From Spirometra erinaceieuropaei (lineage: Eukaryota > Platyhelminthes > Cestoda > Diphyllobothriidea > Diphyllobothriidae), in contig CACRXP010000157.1 in assembly GCA_902702965.1 (NCBI GenBank), positions 218,370 through 282,369 on the forward strand: a stretch of 64,000 nucleotides of DNA, written 5' to 3'. Of the stretch, positions 11,938-22,792 are shown piece by piece. The number at the start of each line of letters is the position of its first letter. Position 1 is the stretch's first letter. Under the pieces are notes generated by a model. The model was given only the letters and a program-made list of their open reading frames with translations. It had not been told where the DNA came from and searched no databases. A program made the translations under genes and the position numbers.

Positions 11938-12091
11938 CAGACAAAGACAATTGAGGCTGGAGTGGCCATTTTTGGCTTATTGGCCGTTGTCAGCCAGTCA
12001 TACCCAACCCCGAGGCGTGGTGCACCTGGGGCTCGATCCCGCGACCTGGCGGTTAGGACTCCGAGGCCATTAACCACTGAATGACTGCCTC
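11938..12091 (-). repeat. tRNA-Lys-like SINE copy
   Basis: Minus strand: head GAGGCAGTCATTCAGTGGTT, box-B-like CGGGATCGAGCCCC, then the family body CCTCGGGGTTGGGTATGACT and AATAAGCCAAAAATGGCCA, and the tail ATTGTCTTTGTC. It aligns throughout with the copy at 29597-29751. Confidence 0.6.
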
Positions 12092-12822
12092 GTTGTCCTG
12101 TCGGTTGCGATCGGGAATATCCAATATACACACATTTGAGACCGTGAAATCAATCAACGGTTAGATTTAAACGTCTGCGGGCGGCTAGGCAGAGCAGTTC
12201 ATGCAAGGCCCGAATAGGTAGAGTCGTTTGATTTAATTCAGCCGGCCTGTTCAGACGTTAACTGGCTTAAGTCTCTCCGAACAATTACCTATGCTGTGGC
12301 AATGCCCAAGTACTGGTTTATCCCACAGTCTTTGGGGACGATTACGGAAAGCTGGTTGCTGAAAGAAACATTTACTTCGTAGTCAATTTCTCGCGCTCAT
12401 ATTCGTTTGGGTTAGTAAAATTTCAAAACACTATAAGATCGTTCGCTAGATGAACCAGAGATCAGAATCCAATGATGACAAGGATAGGCTCTAAGACCCC
12501 CAACTAACTTGAGCTAGTCTGTTGACCGTGTCATACGCTGAATGACAGTAGAGGGGTTTCTGGGGGGTGGGGCAAGAAACTGGACGGACAGCAAGAAGAC
12601 ACGGAGAAATAGATAAATTTCTGCCGAAAGTCCTATCGTACGCTGCTGTTTGGCGAAGAAAGTGAGTGCAATAATTAAAAAATAAACAAAAAACAATTTT
12701 TAAAATAACAGGCTTTGATTAAAACGTCGCTGATTAGTTTACATTTAGTCAGGAAGAGTTAAATATCTGAAACAACGGGAACGGTAAATAATAAGTGATG
12801 TTTACAGTCACACTGAAATTTA
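12092..12822. other. No gene recognised
   Basis: Sequence between a SINE and a LINE 3' end. Only short unconvincing ORFs. Confidence 0.4.
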
Positions 12823-12844
12823 AGAGAGAGAGAGAGAGAGAGAG
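12823..12844. repeat. (AG)n microsatellite
   Basis: Eleven AG dinucleotides in a row, just beyond the 3' side of the minus-strand LINE at 12850-14564. It could be the tail remnant of that LINE or an independent microsatellite. Confidence 0.8.
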
Positions 12845-12849
12845 GAATG

Positions 12850-14564
12850 CTTTATTTTGAAAATAACATTCAAAACTTTCAGCAAAAACGGTTCTCCAGT
12901 ACACAGTGATTACCATAGAGATTAACAGGTATTGGACAGGTGGACATAACTATATATGAACAAAAAAGGACTTTAAGGTGCAAGATCGAGTTTTAGCTTT
13001 TGTTTTTCAGCATCTTTGCAGGTGAGATACCGGGCTAGAAATGGAAGTATGGAATTCTGATAAGCCGAAGCGCGACAAGGGATGTGGCGGAAGCATCGAC
13101 GAATGGGGCGTAAGGATTTCGCAGCCATTAACTCATTATGAAGGGGATGGACGGTGTCATTCAAAATTCGGTCAGCAAATTGCTCAACCGTCTTGAAGTG
13201 TCGCTGCACGATGATATCAACTAAAATATGATTGGAAACACCAGCAGCAGAGGCGAGCATTCAAATGACACGTTTAAAAATAATTAGATCTTTTTAAGTA
13301 AAGCTGGAAAAATAACTGGACAACAGTAAAGAATGAGTGGAAGAATACAGCCATCTATGAATCGCCGGATTAAGGACTGGAGTGTGTGATATGAACGTAG
13401 ACGACGAATGTAATAAACAAGTTTTTGAATTTTTGTTAAAAGGGTTTCCATATGAAGAGAGAAAGAGAGATTTGAGGGCAAAGTAACACCTAGGTACCGG
13501 AAAGAAGATACCTCATTGGGAAGAATATCCAAAGGTTCAGGAATGGGAGAGGGTCGCAATCGAAACACACATTGTACTGATTTCTGATTGTTGAGCAGGA
13601 GTCCATTATTCGACGACCATGCGGAGACGTGATCTAAGCCATCCTTTAAAGACTGTAGGTGAGTCACGTTTTTGAGTGGGTGGCCTACGAACATGTCATC
13701 GGCATACTTAACATACAGGCAGTCGTTTGGCGATCTCAAATCATCAGTATGTAGAGAGAAAAGATGAGGGGATAAGATGGAACCTTGTAGAACTCCACAC
13801 TTATTTGGAAGAATAGAAGATTTTCTCTTTCCCGAATGGACAAACTGTTTGCGGAAGGAAAAATAATCTCTAAGCCAAGAAACAACCCAGCTCGGAGCGT
13901 CACACGCAGCTGCTTTGGTCAGTAGGAGTTGGCGCGGAATAGTATTGAAGGCAGATGAGTAGTCGAGAAAAGCACATGCATATGCACGGCAACCCTTGTC
14001 TAAGTCTCTCAAAGCTGAATGGACAACTAAAGCAACAGCATCCAAGGTGCTACGCTTTGCCTTGTATGCAAATTATAGAGGATCAGAAAAGTTGACGGAG
14101 AAGTTCTTAAGGAAATCTAATGTAACTCGTTCAGTAAGTTTCAGGAGTGCTGAAGAGCAGGCAATAGGACGGAAAGATTTAGGAGCAAAAGTTAAAGATT
14201 TTTTAGGGATTGGAGTGATTCTTACTGTACGCCAGGCGTCAGGAATCTTGGACTCTATGAAGGATAGATTAATAAGGTGGGTCAAGACGGGAGCTATCTG
14301 CGAACAGCAAGACTTAAGGAGAAAAGGAGAGACACCGTCCGGCCCAGCCGCCGTTGACCCGCGAACCCTTTTGAGATGTTGTTCCACTGTTGTCACAGTC
14401 ACAGGAGTTAAGTCGCATTGTGGTAGGTAAATTTCGTTTGGGCGAGAATGGGAGTCGTTAGAAGTACAGATAAAATTTCGGTTTAAAGAGTTTAAATCTA
14501 CATCAATGGGTTTAAGTATATTACGTTGACCAGTGAGACCAGGGTATATTTTTGTAGTTGCCAT
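12850..14564 (-). pseudogene. Non-LTR retrotransposon (CR1/jockey-group) reverse transcriptase, 5'-truncated and broken
   Basis: Reading leftwards from 14564, one frame gives the classic LINE reverse transcriptase order: GPDGVSPFLLK (finger region), ITPIPK, FRPIACSSALLKL, CAFLDYSSAFNTIP (motif A), GVLQGSILSPHLF (motif B), VKYADDMFVG (motif C, the catalytic Asp pair), SFRYLGVTL and a C-terminal thumb/tail region to about 12973. The frame is broken by an in-frame TAA at 14070-14072, a frameshift near 13285, and a TGA at 13261-13263 just before MLASAAGVSN. No endonuclease is present, so the copy is 5'-truncated. Its 5' edge abuts a foldback element at 14568. Family assignment rests on motif style only. 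The protein would copy RNA to DNA at the target site, but this copy is dead. Confidence 0.85.
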
Positions 14565-14567
14565 CTA

Positions 14568-15985
14568 CAGTGCGTGATTGATCTGATGAAATGTTTGCCG
14601 AAATTCCGAAATGCGTTTTCCTTTAGGAAGTATAACTTAAGTGAGGTTGTAAAGTGACACAATCCCATAGTATTTCGGACTCGCCAGGATGTTGGCTTTG
14701 GAATGCACTTCTTTTCGGCCTCCTATAGAAGCCACACTCGGTAAAAAATGGCTATTTACGTAGCAGGCATTTTTTACATTGCTTTTCGATGGCCTCATAA
14801 TTTCGAATGTCCTTTATGGAAAACATGCACAAAATATGTTTTCCTTTGCTTGTCTGATAGAAAATAGTATTGTCTTTAAATTGTATTCCCAAAAGAAGCA
14901 TATAGTTAGGCTTTAAAATGTTTCTAATTGTGAGATTTTTGAGAGCGCATGTTGTCGATACAGTCGGCGTCGCACATCGCCGTTTACCAATGCTTTTCGC
15001 GAAACGTACAACATAGTCTCCATCCATTGCAAAATTGTACAAACTAAACATAATATCTTCTAAGGGACATAAAGGAGTATATGACAACTAGTAAACCAAA
15101 AATGGCCATGTCAGCCTCCCCGGCCTTAATCAATGTGCCTAACTGCGCAAGTCTTTTCCTTGTGCCTGCAGAAGCTTGGTGAAGGTTTCTGCGCACATGT
15201 TCTTCAAAGAGGGCCGAAGATCATGGATCTCTAAGGCGCGGTCAAGAGGCTAGTGCTAATGGAATGCATTGGGGAACTTCCGAGGCTCCAAGACCATTGT
15301 TTGGACGATCATAATCAGAATTAGTCATTGCCTAGGGAAGAGATTAAATCGTCTCAATCAGGACCACCGAGAAGGGATCTATTAGCGGTTTTTGAAAATG
15401 TTTTCATTCCCGACTACTATTGAGCCCGGTCTTCCTGACCACTTTTGTTTAGGGCTTCTAGTTTACAAGCTGAACACTTACCGTCGGGGAATATCATGCA
15501 TTCCCCTACGTCAATAAGGAGGTACTATGTAGGCCTCAAAAATTTTCGAAATGCACGTGCACCCGGTTGACTTCTTCGCGAGGAGCATTAATAAACAGAC
15601 AGACATAATGTTACTTAAAAGGGTGTCGTACTTCTTAAAAGATCACCCAATAAGGATTTTTTTGCAAAAAAGATGCCACTTCTTCCAGTAAAATGTTTGA
15701 TGAAAACGTGATGTTCTTGTTTACCTTTTTGATAAAACACAGTTAAATTCATAGTCGGGTCGGAAATCAGCAGGAAGAATGCTTATTGAAAAAGTCCTCA
15801 CTTTTTTACCAACAGTGGCTTAAGTAGACGACTGAAAGGAAATGCATCCGAAATCCAACATCCTCGTATATCCGAAATATTTTAGGGGTGCGTCGCATGG
15901 TGGTCCATATTATAACGCCACCTAAGTGGTTCTTCCTAATAGACGGCGTATTTCAGAAAGTCGGTCGACATGTCATATTATCGGT
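14568..15985. mobile_element. Foldback element, family A copy 4, interrupted in the middle
   Basis: The left end CAGTGCGTGATTGATCTGAT follows a TA and runs to about 15080 in line with copy 3. Right-half sequence resumes near 15540 and ends around 15985. TTTTTTACCAACAGTGGCTT and TCCGAAATCCAACATCC there are the inverted counterparts of left-half sequence. The 460 bp between does not match the family and starts with a SINE-tail-like AAACCAAAAATGGCCATG, so a later insertion is likely. Confidence 0.55.
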
Positions 15986-16783
15986 CTCTAACATAAAGTA
16001 ACGTAGACGAAAAACAAGTGCTGTCCCTTTTCTTTTTCTGGCGAACGAAACTACGACGTTGTCTTCGATGATCTGGCAGTGCTTGATGAAAACAACTGCA
16101 TTGTGTGGCGTGCTGTGCCTACTGGTACAAAAGGAATCGAATTCAGATAAAGGAGAAAAAAGCGTAAATAAAATAGGAAGTAGAATACGACTTGTAGATG
16201 CTGCAACAGTTGGGCATTTGCCGTGCCATTTGGACACGCCATTTGCTTAACTTTGTGTCTATGCATTGCAAACTCTAGACGCTAACACGGTTTTGCTTAC
16301 TCGACGTAACAAAAATGTTGGCCAACTAAGACGACGCCTGTCTGAGTTGTGTCGCCTTTTTCAATTCACGGCTCGGCAAGAATGCATTTTGCAAGCCGGT
16401 GGGTGCGGTCTGCAGTGCCATTAATTGACATTAAATGAAATGCATACCAAAGTTGAGTAAAATGAACGCCCTCACCCAAATTGAGGCCGTAGTCTGGCTT
16501 GTCAGGAGTTTCCCCCTTAATCACAGGTTACTGCAAGATCTCGAGCTTTTGCGCTGGAAATGTTGACTAGTTCTTACGGCGGCCTATATTTCTGGCGTTC
16601 ATGGATCTACTTGACTTGTGCCTTTTATTTTGTTTTTTTTAGAAGAAATCTGGAAATCCACTTCTCCCTCCTGAGTTTCACGAACATTACAATAGGCCGT
16701 CATCTTGAGCGTCATTTAACGCAATTACAAATATTTAGTCCTTTTCTGTCGAAATAGGCAGAGAAAATTCAATTTTAAAACTT
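15986..16783. other. No gene recognised
   Basis: Overlapping short ORFs on both strands around 16050-16266, none with a recognisable domain. Confidence 0.4.
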
Positions 16784-17754
16784 GCGTTGGATGTGCTAAC
16801 TCGTGAAATGTTAACGGAAATTCCGAAATGTGTTTTCGACTGAAAAAGATTACTTAAGAAGGATTATACTCTAAGCCACCATGCAGCGTAATCCAATAAT
16901 GATTGAATAACTCCAGGATGTCAGCTTTAAAACGAACTTTTTCTCAGTCATCTGCAAAAATTGCACTTGGTAAAAAAGGACTACTTAAACGGCACGAAAG
17001 TTTCTCGTCGATTTTCGAAACCTTTCTAAATCAAATTTATTTTTTGGAACAAATGCGTAAACATTGGCCATATTTTTACTTTTTAGGTAGACAATTATGT
17101 CTTCTTCGGATTTTACACTTGAAGAAAGGGTATAATTCGATTTTGAAAACGTTTCTAATAATGCGAATTTTAAGACCGTAAAGTGCCCTTTCTTAAAACG
17201 TCGCGTTTCCGCATTTACTAAAGTTGACTGTAAAGTTTACAATATGGCTGAAGTCCACTGATAAATTTCATTAACCCCTAGACGGCCACCACTTATTACG
17301 GTAGAGAAATGAGGGATTTTCCGTAGACGGAAAATATAAAGCTCATAGTTTTGAAACCCTGAATTCAAGTGTAACGACAAGTCGATTTCAAAATTATTCG
17401 TGAATTTGAAAAGTCTTTAAAACCGAATTAAATTTGGGAAGACGTATTTTTCTACCAGATGCCTAAACGAGTGGATATTTTACGTGGGCTATCCATGAAA
17501 TATATTTGAATTTTCAAAGAAATAAAAAATCAATGAGAAACTTTCATGCCATTTACATAGTCTATTGTCCGAGTAAAATTTTTGTAGGCCACCGAAAGAA
17601 GTTCGTTCAGAAGCCGGTGTCCTGGAATAACTAAAGTATTATGCGATTATGCTGTATGGTGGTTAATATTCCAACCCTATATGAGTAATCTATACAAGCA
17701 GGAAACGCATCTCAGAATTTTGGTTAAAATCTCATGAGTTGGCACACCTAATAT
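16784..17754. mobile_element. Foldback element, family A copy 5 (diverged)
   Basis: The left end reads GATGTGCTAACTCGTGAAAT and the right end, on the minus strand, AGGTGTGCCAACTCATGAGA. The interior has the family features: a TCGATTTTC stretch on the left mirrored by AAAAATCAATGAGAAA on the right, and a central AT-rich spacer. Length is about the same as copies 2 and 6. Diverged, with no flanking TA obvious. Confidence 0.6.
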
Positions 17755-18694
17755 ATAAGCATCTATAGCTAATGAATCTTTCAGTCGAATATCACGCATA
17801 CCTTAGAAGTCAAGACATAACTCTCGAAGTTTCATTCCACGTTATAGCCTTATTGCTGCACGCGTATAGCTGAATTATGGAAAACTCTTTGAATAATAGG
17901 TATCTCCAATGTATGCGCAGTACGTTGGTCCCGTGGGCACTTACGATTAGATGACCCCGAATTTTAAATCTGTCCACCGAAATCCCACAGATTTCGATCC
18001 CTACCCTAGATCTTGTGCAGATCTAATCCCCAAGTACATTGTGAACATTAACTCTGGGCTTTGCCTTATCCCCGACCAGACTGTCTGGAAGGTTCAATGT
18101 AACAGTTTTCGCTCAAATAAAATGTAATTTTGCGGGAAAATAAGCATCGTTAGGCACAGTTTTGGAAAGCTGACCCTAAACGGGGCTTTTTGCGTCAGAC
18201 CTTTGATGGAAACAAAGCAGCCTGCATGTACGTCTGCAAGCAATGATAGTTGTCAGCTTTGAGAAAGAACTTACAAAGCTTTGTCACCGGCCGGTAAGAT
18301 GCTAGCCAGGGTCGAAAATCAGATGTTGCATGCTGTGCCTCCTTATTCAATGGAAAAACCGGACAACCCAACCCACTATCGTGATAAGAGCAGCTCGCTA
18401 ATCGCCATCGTCGCAAGGTCGGACGTGGCATAAACAAGGAGTGAGGGAAGGATAAGGTCATACCGATAGTCCAGTTTTTTTTTCAAATCTAGGCGCTCTG
18501 TCTGGATGATTGCATGATCGGTATCTTGCTTCGTAGGCGTAGATTGGCGTCCAAAGCTCTCATATTAGGTGCCTCAAGAACTCCGGGACCAAAATTGGCA
18601 AGCCTGTCTTGTCTCGGGTTTAGCGATTTCAGTACGACCGGCGCAGGCGCTTGATGCTTCTACCTGTGTTCAACTCGATTCGAAGAATCTTTTT
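17755..18694. other. No gene recognised
   Basis: No coding signal. Nothing repetitive noticed within the window. Confidence 0.4.
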
Positions 18695-19116
18695 TTCCAC
18701 CGAAGGTTAATACACTTTCTATGTGTCTCGATCGAGTGGAGACTTTTAGGTACCTTCTGCTTTAACGTAAAGGTAGTTTTTTTCGAAATTATTTCAATAC
18801 CCGTGATAAACGTTACCTTGAGGTGACTTTGACTGATTTGTTCTGCCAGCATACAGGAATAAGAGAACTTTGTTTGGTCTAGAAATCTCCTGGGGAAACC
18901 TGAAAGGGACAATTTCCGCCTACGTGCCGTCGTCAGCTGGCTTAACCTTAACGCCAGTTGTTGATAATTCATTGTTCGAAAGTGTACTGTAGTGTCTCTG
19001 GGTCAGATAACCCTTGAGGCAGGCCAGCGTCCCACTTCTGATCCATGAGACCCATTTCCTCAATCTTTGTTCGATAGCCGAAGGATAATACACTTCGAGT
19101 AGAAACTTATAGGCAC

Positions 19117-19586
19117 TTTGATGATGGAGACACGATCGCTGGGACAAGAGCTTTGTTAGTCTGACGTTTCGGATTCCCGCTCGAATCCATCATCAGAGAC
19201 AACAGCAGATAAGGGTGATTCACGCACAAGGGGCTGCAGTATTTATAGGATGCAGTCGCCATGCTACCGCATACCTATGAACAGTCACGTGATGAAGTTG
19301 CAGCAATTAACGACGCGGATGTCGGCCATCAAACAATAAGAACACCAAGTGCAACGATTCCGGATGAAGGGGGAGGCGTGAATGTTCATAGGTATGCGGT
19401 AGCATGGCGACTGCATCCTATAAATACTGCAGCCCCTTGCGCATGAATCACACGTATCTGATTTTGTCTCTGATGATAAGTTCGAGCAGGAATCCTAAAC
19501 GTCAGGCTAATAAAGCTCTTGTCGCAGCGATCGTGTCACCTTCTTCAAGACAATTTCCAGGGACTCGCCTCTTCGCTTCTATTGGC
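19117..19586. mobile_element. Penelope-like element ends only: inverted tail pair with target duplication
   Basis: A 470-bp insertion flanked by the 12-bp direct repeat ACTTATAGGCAC (19105-19116 and 19587-19598). It consists of two inverted copies of the tail seen in the element at 20694-21802 (about 19121-19275 and 19386-19550) with about 110 bp between, and then a one-sided extension of about 36 bp containing CAGGGACTCGCCTCTTCGCT. No protein domain remains. Presumably a severely 5'-truncated copy made by the same machinery. Confidence 0.7.
19159..19200 (-). ncRNA. Hammerhead-ribozyme-like motif in a Penelope-like element tail
   Basis: Read on the minus strand from 19200: GTCT, then the conserved core CTGATGA, one extra T, a perfect 6-bp stem GGATTC/GAATCC with a six-base loop, then the second core GAAAC, then GTC and AGAC. 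GTCT pairs with AGAC as stem I, extended beyond a bulged T by TGTT with AACA. Stem III would be only AC/GT, as in very short-stem-III hammerheads that act as dimers. Cleavage would fall after the GTC. Hammerhead motifs are known in Penelope-like element termini. The extra T after the core and the minimal stem III lower certainty. Sister copies near 19467-19503, 20770-20808 and 21720-21760 keep CTGATGA but have AAAAC or TAAAC in place of GAAAC, so they should be inactive. Confidence 0.55.
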
Positions 19587-20013
19587 ACTTATAGGCACCC
19601 TCTGCACTGATTTACTCATGTCAGTCGAACGTTTCTGGTCTTAATGGAGTCAGTTGTAGCACTATGGGGAGTTTTCCCCGCCTTTTTCCGCTAAAATCGA
19701 ATACTCATGAGAAACGTCACTTCGAAGGCGCCTCGATTAGCTAAGTCTGTCATCATAGAGGAATAAGGCAACTACGTCTGGCCCTGGAGCGCTGGTAAAC
19801 AAGTCTCCTGGGGAAACCAGGAAAGACTACTTGCGGCCTACGTGGCGTCGTCAGCTACCCAGGCCTGAACATCAGGATGGGAACGATTCATTGCTTGAAC
19901 GAGTGCCGGTTTGCTATTGGAACAGATTACCTTCGAATCAGACCGCGGTCCCACCTCAGATTTTTGAGTCTCACTTCCCCGTGAATTTGGGTAAGCTCGA
20001 TCGTAATCTGACT

Positions 20014-20300
20014 GTCTGACCGTCGGTTTCGACGCTGTCCACCATGTGCTTCACGACTGAGTTAGAACAGGGACAGTGACTGATTCTTGAATTAGTTTAT
20101 AGTAATAGTAGACTTGAGCGGTATCCACCGCACTCCCATCTCCCCCACCTCACCTGGGCCCCGTGACATAACCAAGTCAACGAGACCGGAAGCGAGAGAA
20201 ACCGCAGGTGGTTGGCGCGGCACAAACCCGCACCTAGACGTACCACTGCACCCCCTGGTCCACAGCTAAAGCACCTGACCAGAATTTCAACCAACATCAA
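20014..20300 (-). mobile_element. 3' tail fragment of the RTE-like element
   Basis: Matches the 3' tail at 33739-34020 in the same orientation: CCGTCGGTTTCGACGCTGTC, the CACTCCCATCTCCCCCACCT region, AGACCGGAAG, and CACCCCCTGGTCCACA followed by ATTTCAACCAACA. It ends there. A 5'-truncated, diverged copy; the 3' terminus is at the low-coordinate side. Confidence 0.6.
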
Positions 20301-20693
20301 AAATTGCCGACAACATGGATCCCAACTGGCGCAGCGTGCGACTGCATCCTCACCGCATCCTAAATGTTGGTATTTTTTATAGGTGCGCGCTCCCGATAAC
20401 GCCTGCTGAGCAGCTCCTCGTTGGTTCAGGACGTGGCCCGTTTTAAGGACAAAAGCATTCACTGCATACACACAGAAGTCATTTTTAGAAGAAAACCTGC
20501 CGGAAAGCCACGATTGGCTTAGGTATCAGTAACTTTTGAAAGATCGTTTAACCGGCCTTTGTACGACAGCCTGTCTCCAGTTGACAGTCGGACACATCTT
20601 ATCAAACCTTACTCGTGAACAACTAGGCTGCCAAGTGGCCTATTTTTTTCCGGCAGTTGCCTCAAACTGCATTGAACGGGCAAACTGAGCACA

Positions 20694-21802
20694 TATAAGC
20701 GAAGAGACGAGTCCCAGGAAGTAGTCTTGAAGAAGGAGACACGATCTCCAGACAAGAGCTTTATTAGCCTGACGTTTTGGATTCCTACTCGAATCCATCA
20801 TCAGAGACAAAAAAGCAGAAACGGGTGATTGCTGCACAAGAGGCTGCGGTATTTATAGGATGCAGCAGCCATGCTACTGCATACCTATGCACATTCACGG
20901 CTCCCCCCTTCATCCGGTATCGTCGCACTTGGTGTGATCACCGCTTGATGGCCGACATTCGAGTCGATAATTGCTGCAATTTCATCTATGCGTTGGATGT
21001 TGGCGTGATGATTGCTCGACCATCTGACGCACCGACACCGGTGTTGGAAAAAGTGTTCACCTCTGCGCTCCCCGCATGGCTTGTTACTCCGCCTAGTATG
21101 GACTCGGAAGATCGTTGCACTTGTTGATGGACTGGGGGCCAGTAAACCATGATTCAAGTAGCTCCCGGCTCACTCGGTTGTCACCTCTTGTGAGAATTTC
21201 GGCCTCATCGAATTAGAATGTGCGGCCGGATCTCGTTGAATGAGCCGCAACTCGAGAGCTGGCGTCATTTCTGTTCACCGCTGCTGCGTGTTCGACCATT
21301 CTCGTTCGGAGCTGTCTTCCGGTTTCTCCGACGTAGTTGCTTTGTCCGCAACTGCACCAGATCCTATAAACGACTCCAGACGTTTCTAGCCGTGGCAGTG
21401 GGTCTTTCGGTTTCATGACCAGATGCCTGATGGTTGCCTCCGGTCTGTATGCCACTCCAACCCCTAGTGGTGCGAGAAGGCGGTCGACAGCTTCCAAAAC
21501 GTTCTTGGCATACGGAAGGGCCCGCCAACATTCAACGCACGTGATGAAATTGCTGCAATTATCGACTCTAATGTCGGTCATCAAGCGGTGATCACACCAA
21601 GTGCGACGATCCCGGATGAAGTGGGGAGCCGTGAATGTACATAGGTATGCGGTAGCATGGCTACTGCATCCTATAAATACCGCAGCCCCTTGTGCAGCAA
21701 CCACCCGTTTCTGCTTTTTTGTCTCTGATGATGGATTCGAGTAGGAATCCAAAACGTCAGGCTAATAAAGCTCTTGTCCCGGCGATCGTGTCTTCTTCTT
21801 CA
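20694..21802 (-). mobile_element. Penelope-like retroelement, 5'-truncated, with inverted tail arms
   Basis: A 1.1-kb insertion flanked by the 12-bp direct repeat AAACTGAGCACA (20682-20693 and 21803-21814). Arms of about 262 bp (20726-20990 and 21543-21802) are inverted copies of the element's 3' tail. Between them lies a minus-strand coding fragment with a GIY-YIG endonuclease. An extra 32 bp (TATAAGCGAAGAGACGAGTC onwards) lies outside the left arm only. Element polarity is minus, so the genuine 3' tail is the left arm and the right arm is the inverted copy joined at the 5' truncation point. Confidence 0.8.
20991..21542 (-). pseudogene. Penelope-like GIY-YIG endonuclease fragment
   Basis: Minus-strand frame from 21542: WRALPYAKNVLEAVDRLLAP, then VAYRPEATIRHLVMKPKD, then the endonuclease segment GVVYRIWCSC and SNYVGETGRQLRTRMVEH (the GIY-YIG fold of Penelope-like elements, with the Cys pair between the two halves). 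The frame reaches a stop at 21213-21215 right after SGRTF, but the same frame continues sensibly beyond it (FDEAEIL, RGDNRVSRELLE, TGPQSINKCNDLP), so this is one nonsense codon and not the natural end. The reverse transcriptase is missing because of 5' truncation. The open frame further upstream to 21752 is only the inverted tail being read through. Confidence 0.75.
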
Positions 21803-21819
21803 AAACTGAGCACAGCTTG

Positions 21820-22792
21820 CAGTAGGTGGGCTAACTCATGAAATGATAGCCAAAATTCTGAAATGTGTTTTCGATTCGAGAAGATTACTTTAATAGGGTT
21901 GAAATGTTAATAACTATGCATCTTACTCTTCAAATAACTCAGATAATTCAGGATGCCAGCTTCTGAATAAACTTCTTTTAGGCCATCCGCGGAAACCAAA
22001 ATCTGCAAAAATGACTACTGAAGTAGTATGCATGTTTTCGTCGATTTTCCGTGTCCTTGTATATTAAAATATATTTCATGGAAAGCATGAGTAAAAATAT
22101 GCACTCTTTTAGTCCTTTGGTAGAAAATTACGTCTTCAAATTTGTTAGTGCATGGATAGGTAGAATCCGGTTTTAAAAACTTTTCCCAAATAATTTCCAA
22201 TTGGGCCTGCCGCTGCACTTACATTCAGGGTTTCCAATCTACATGCTATAAATTTCCTGTGTACGGAAAATCAATTATTTCTATGCGCCATTAAGATGAG
22301 ATTACATCAGGTCCATTATATTTAGGAGTGGTCTTGGACCATGATGCAGACTTTACAAGCGACATTAGCAAATGCAGAGGCACGGCGTTTTGTAAACGGG
22401 GACTTCACCGTCCTAAAAATCTGACACTCATAAACTTTTTAATCCGAATTATGCCCATCCCCCACCAGACATTTGGAGAGGACGTCATTTTTTACCAAAG
22501 GACTAAAAGTTTGCATATTTTTATGCATGTTTTCCATGAAATATATTTTAATTTACAAGGACACCGAAAATCGACAAAGGCATGCATACTTCTTTAGTAG
22601 TCGTGTTTTCAGTGTGTATTTCCCTCTGGCCGCAGAAAAGAATTTCATTCAAATGCTGGCATCCCGAGGTAATTTAATTATTTTAAAAATAATCTGTATA
22701 GTTTTTAACCTTTCAACCCTACTTAAGATAGCTTTTCGAATCGAAAATTCATTTCAGTATTTCGGCTCACATTTCATGAGTTAGCTGACGTA
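21820..22792. mobile_element. Foldback element, family A copy 6
   Basis: The left end reads CAGTAGGTGGGCTAACTCAT, and the right end is the diverged inverted match ending CATTTCATGAGTTAGC. The arms mirror each other: GTATGCATGTTTTCGTCGAT on the left against ATCGACAAAGGCATGCATAC on the right. The similar peptides predicted on opposite strands in the two halves are a consequence of this palindrome and not genes. Confidence 0.65.

Larger units (their letters stand above)
18695..20005 (+). repeat. Diverged direct duplication of a roughly 400-bp unit, second copy split by a Penelope-like insertion
   Basis: Unit 1 (about 18695-19075) and unit 2 (about 19075-19116 continuing at 19587-20005) share landmarks in the same order: CCGAAGG with AATACACTT, then CACCCTCTGC or TACCTTCTGC, AATCTCCTGGGGAAACC or AAGTCTCCTGGGGAAACC, GCCTACGTGCCGTCGTCAGC or its one-base variant, GATTCATTG, and GTTCGATAG or GCTCGATCG. 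The duplication is old, judging by the many differences. It is not coding. Confidence 0.55.

Noticed and set aside
21543..21752. N-terminal domain fused to the GIY-YIG endonuclease (MDSYSNPSSETKK...)
   Set aside because: This reading is just the inverted tail arm. The same peptide appears on the other strand in the opposite arm at 20777.
22015..22597. Pair of similar small proteins on opposite strands (HIFTHAFHEIYFN and HIFMHVFHEIYFN)
   Set aside because: They arise from the two arms of one foldback element.
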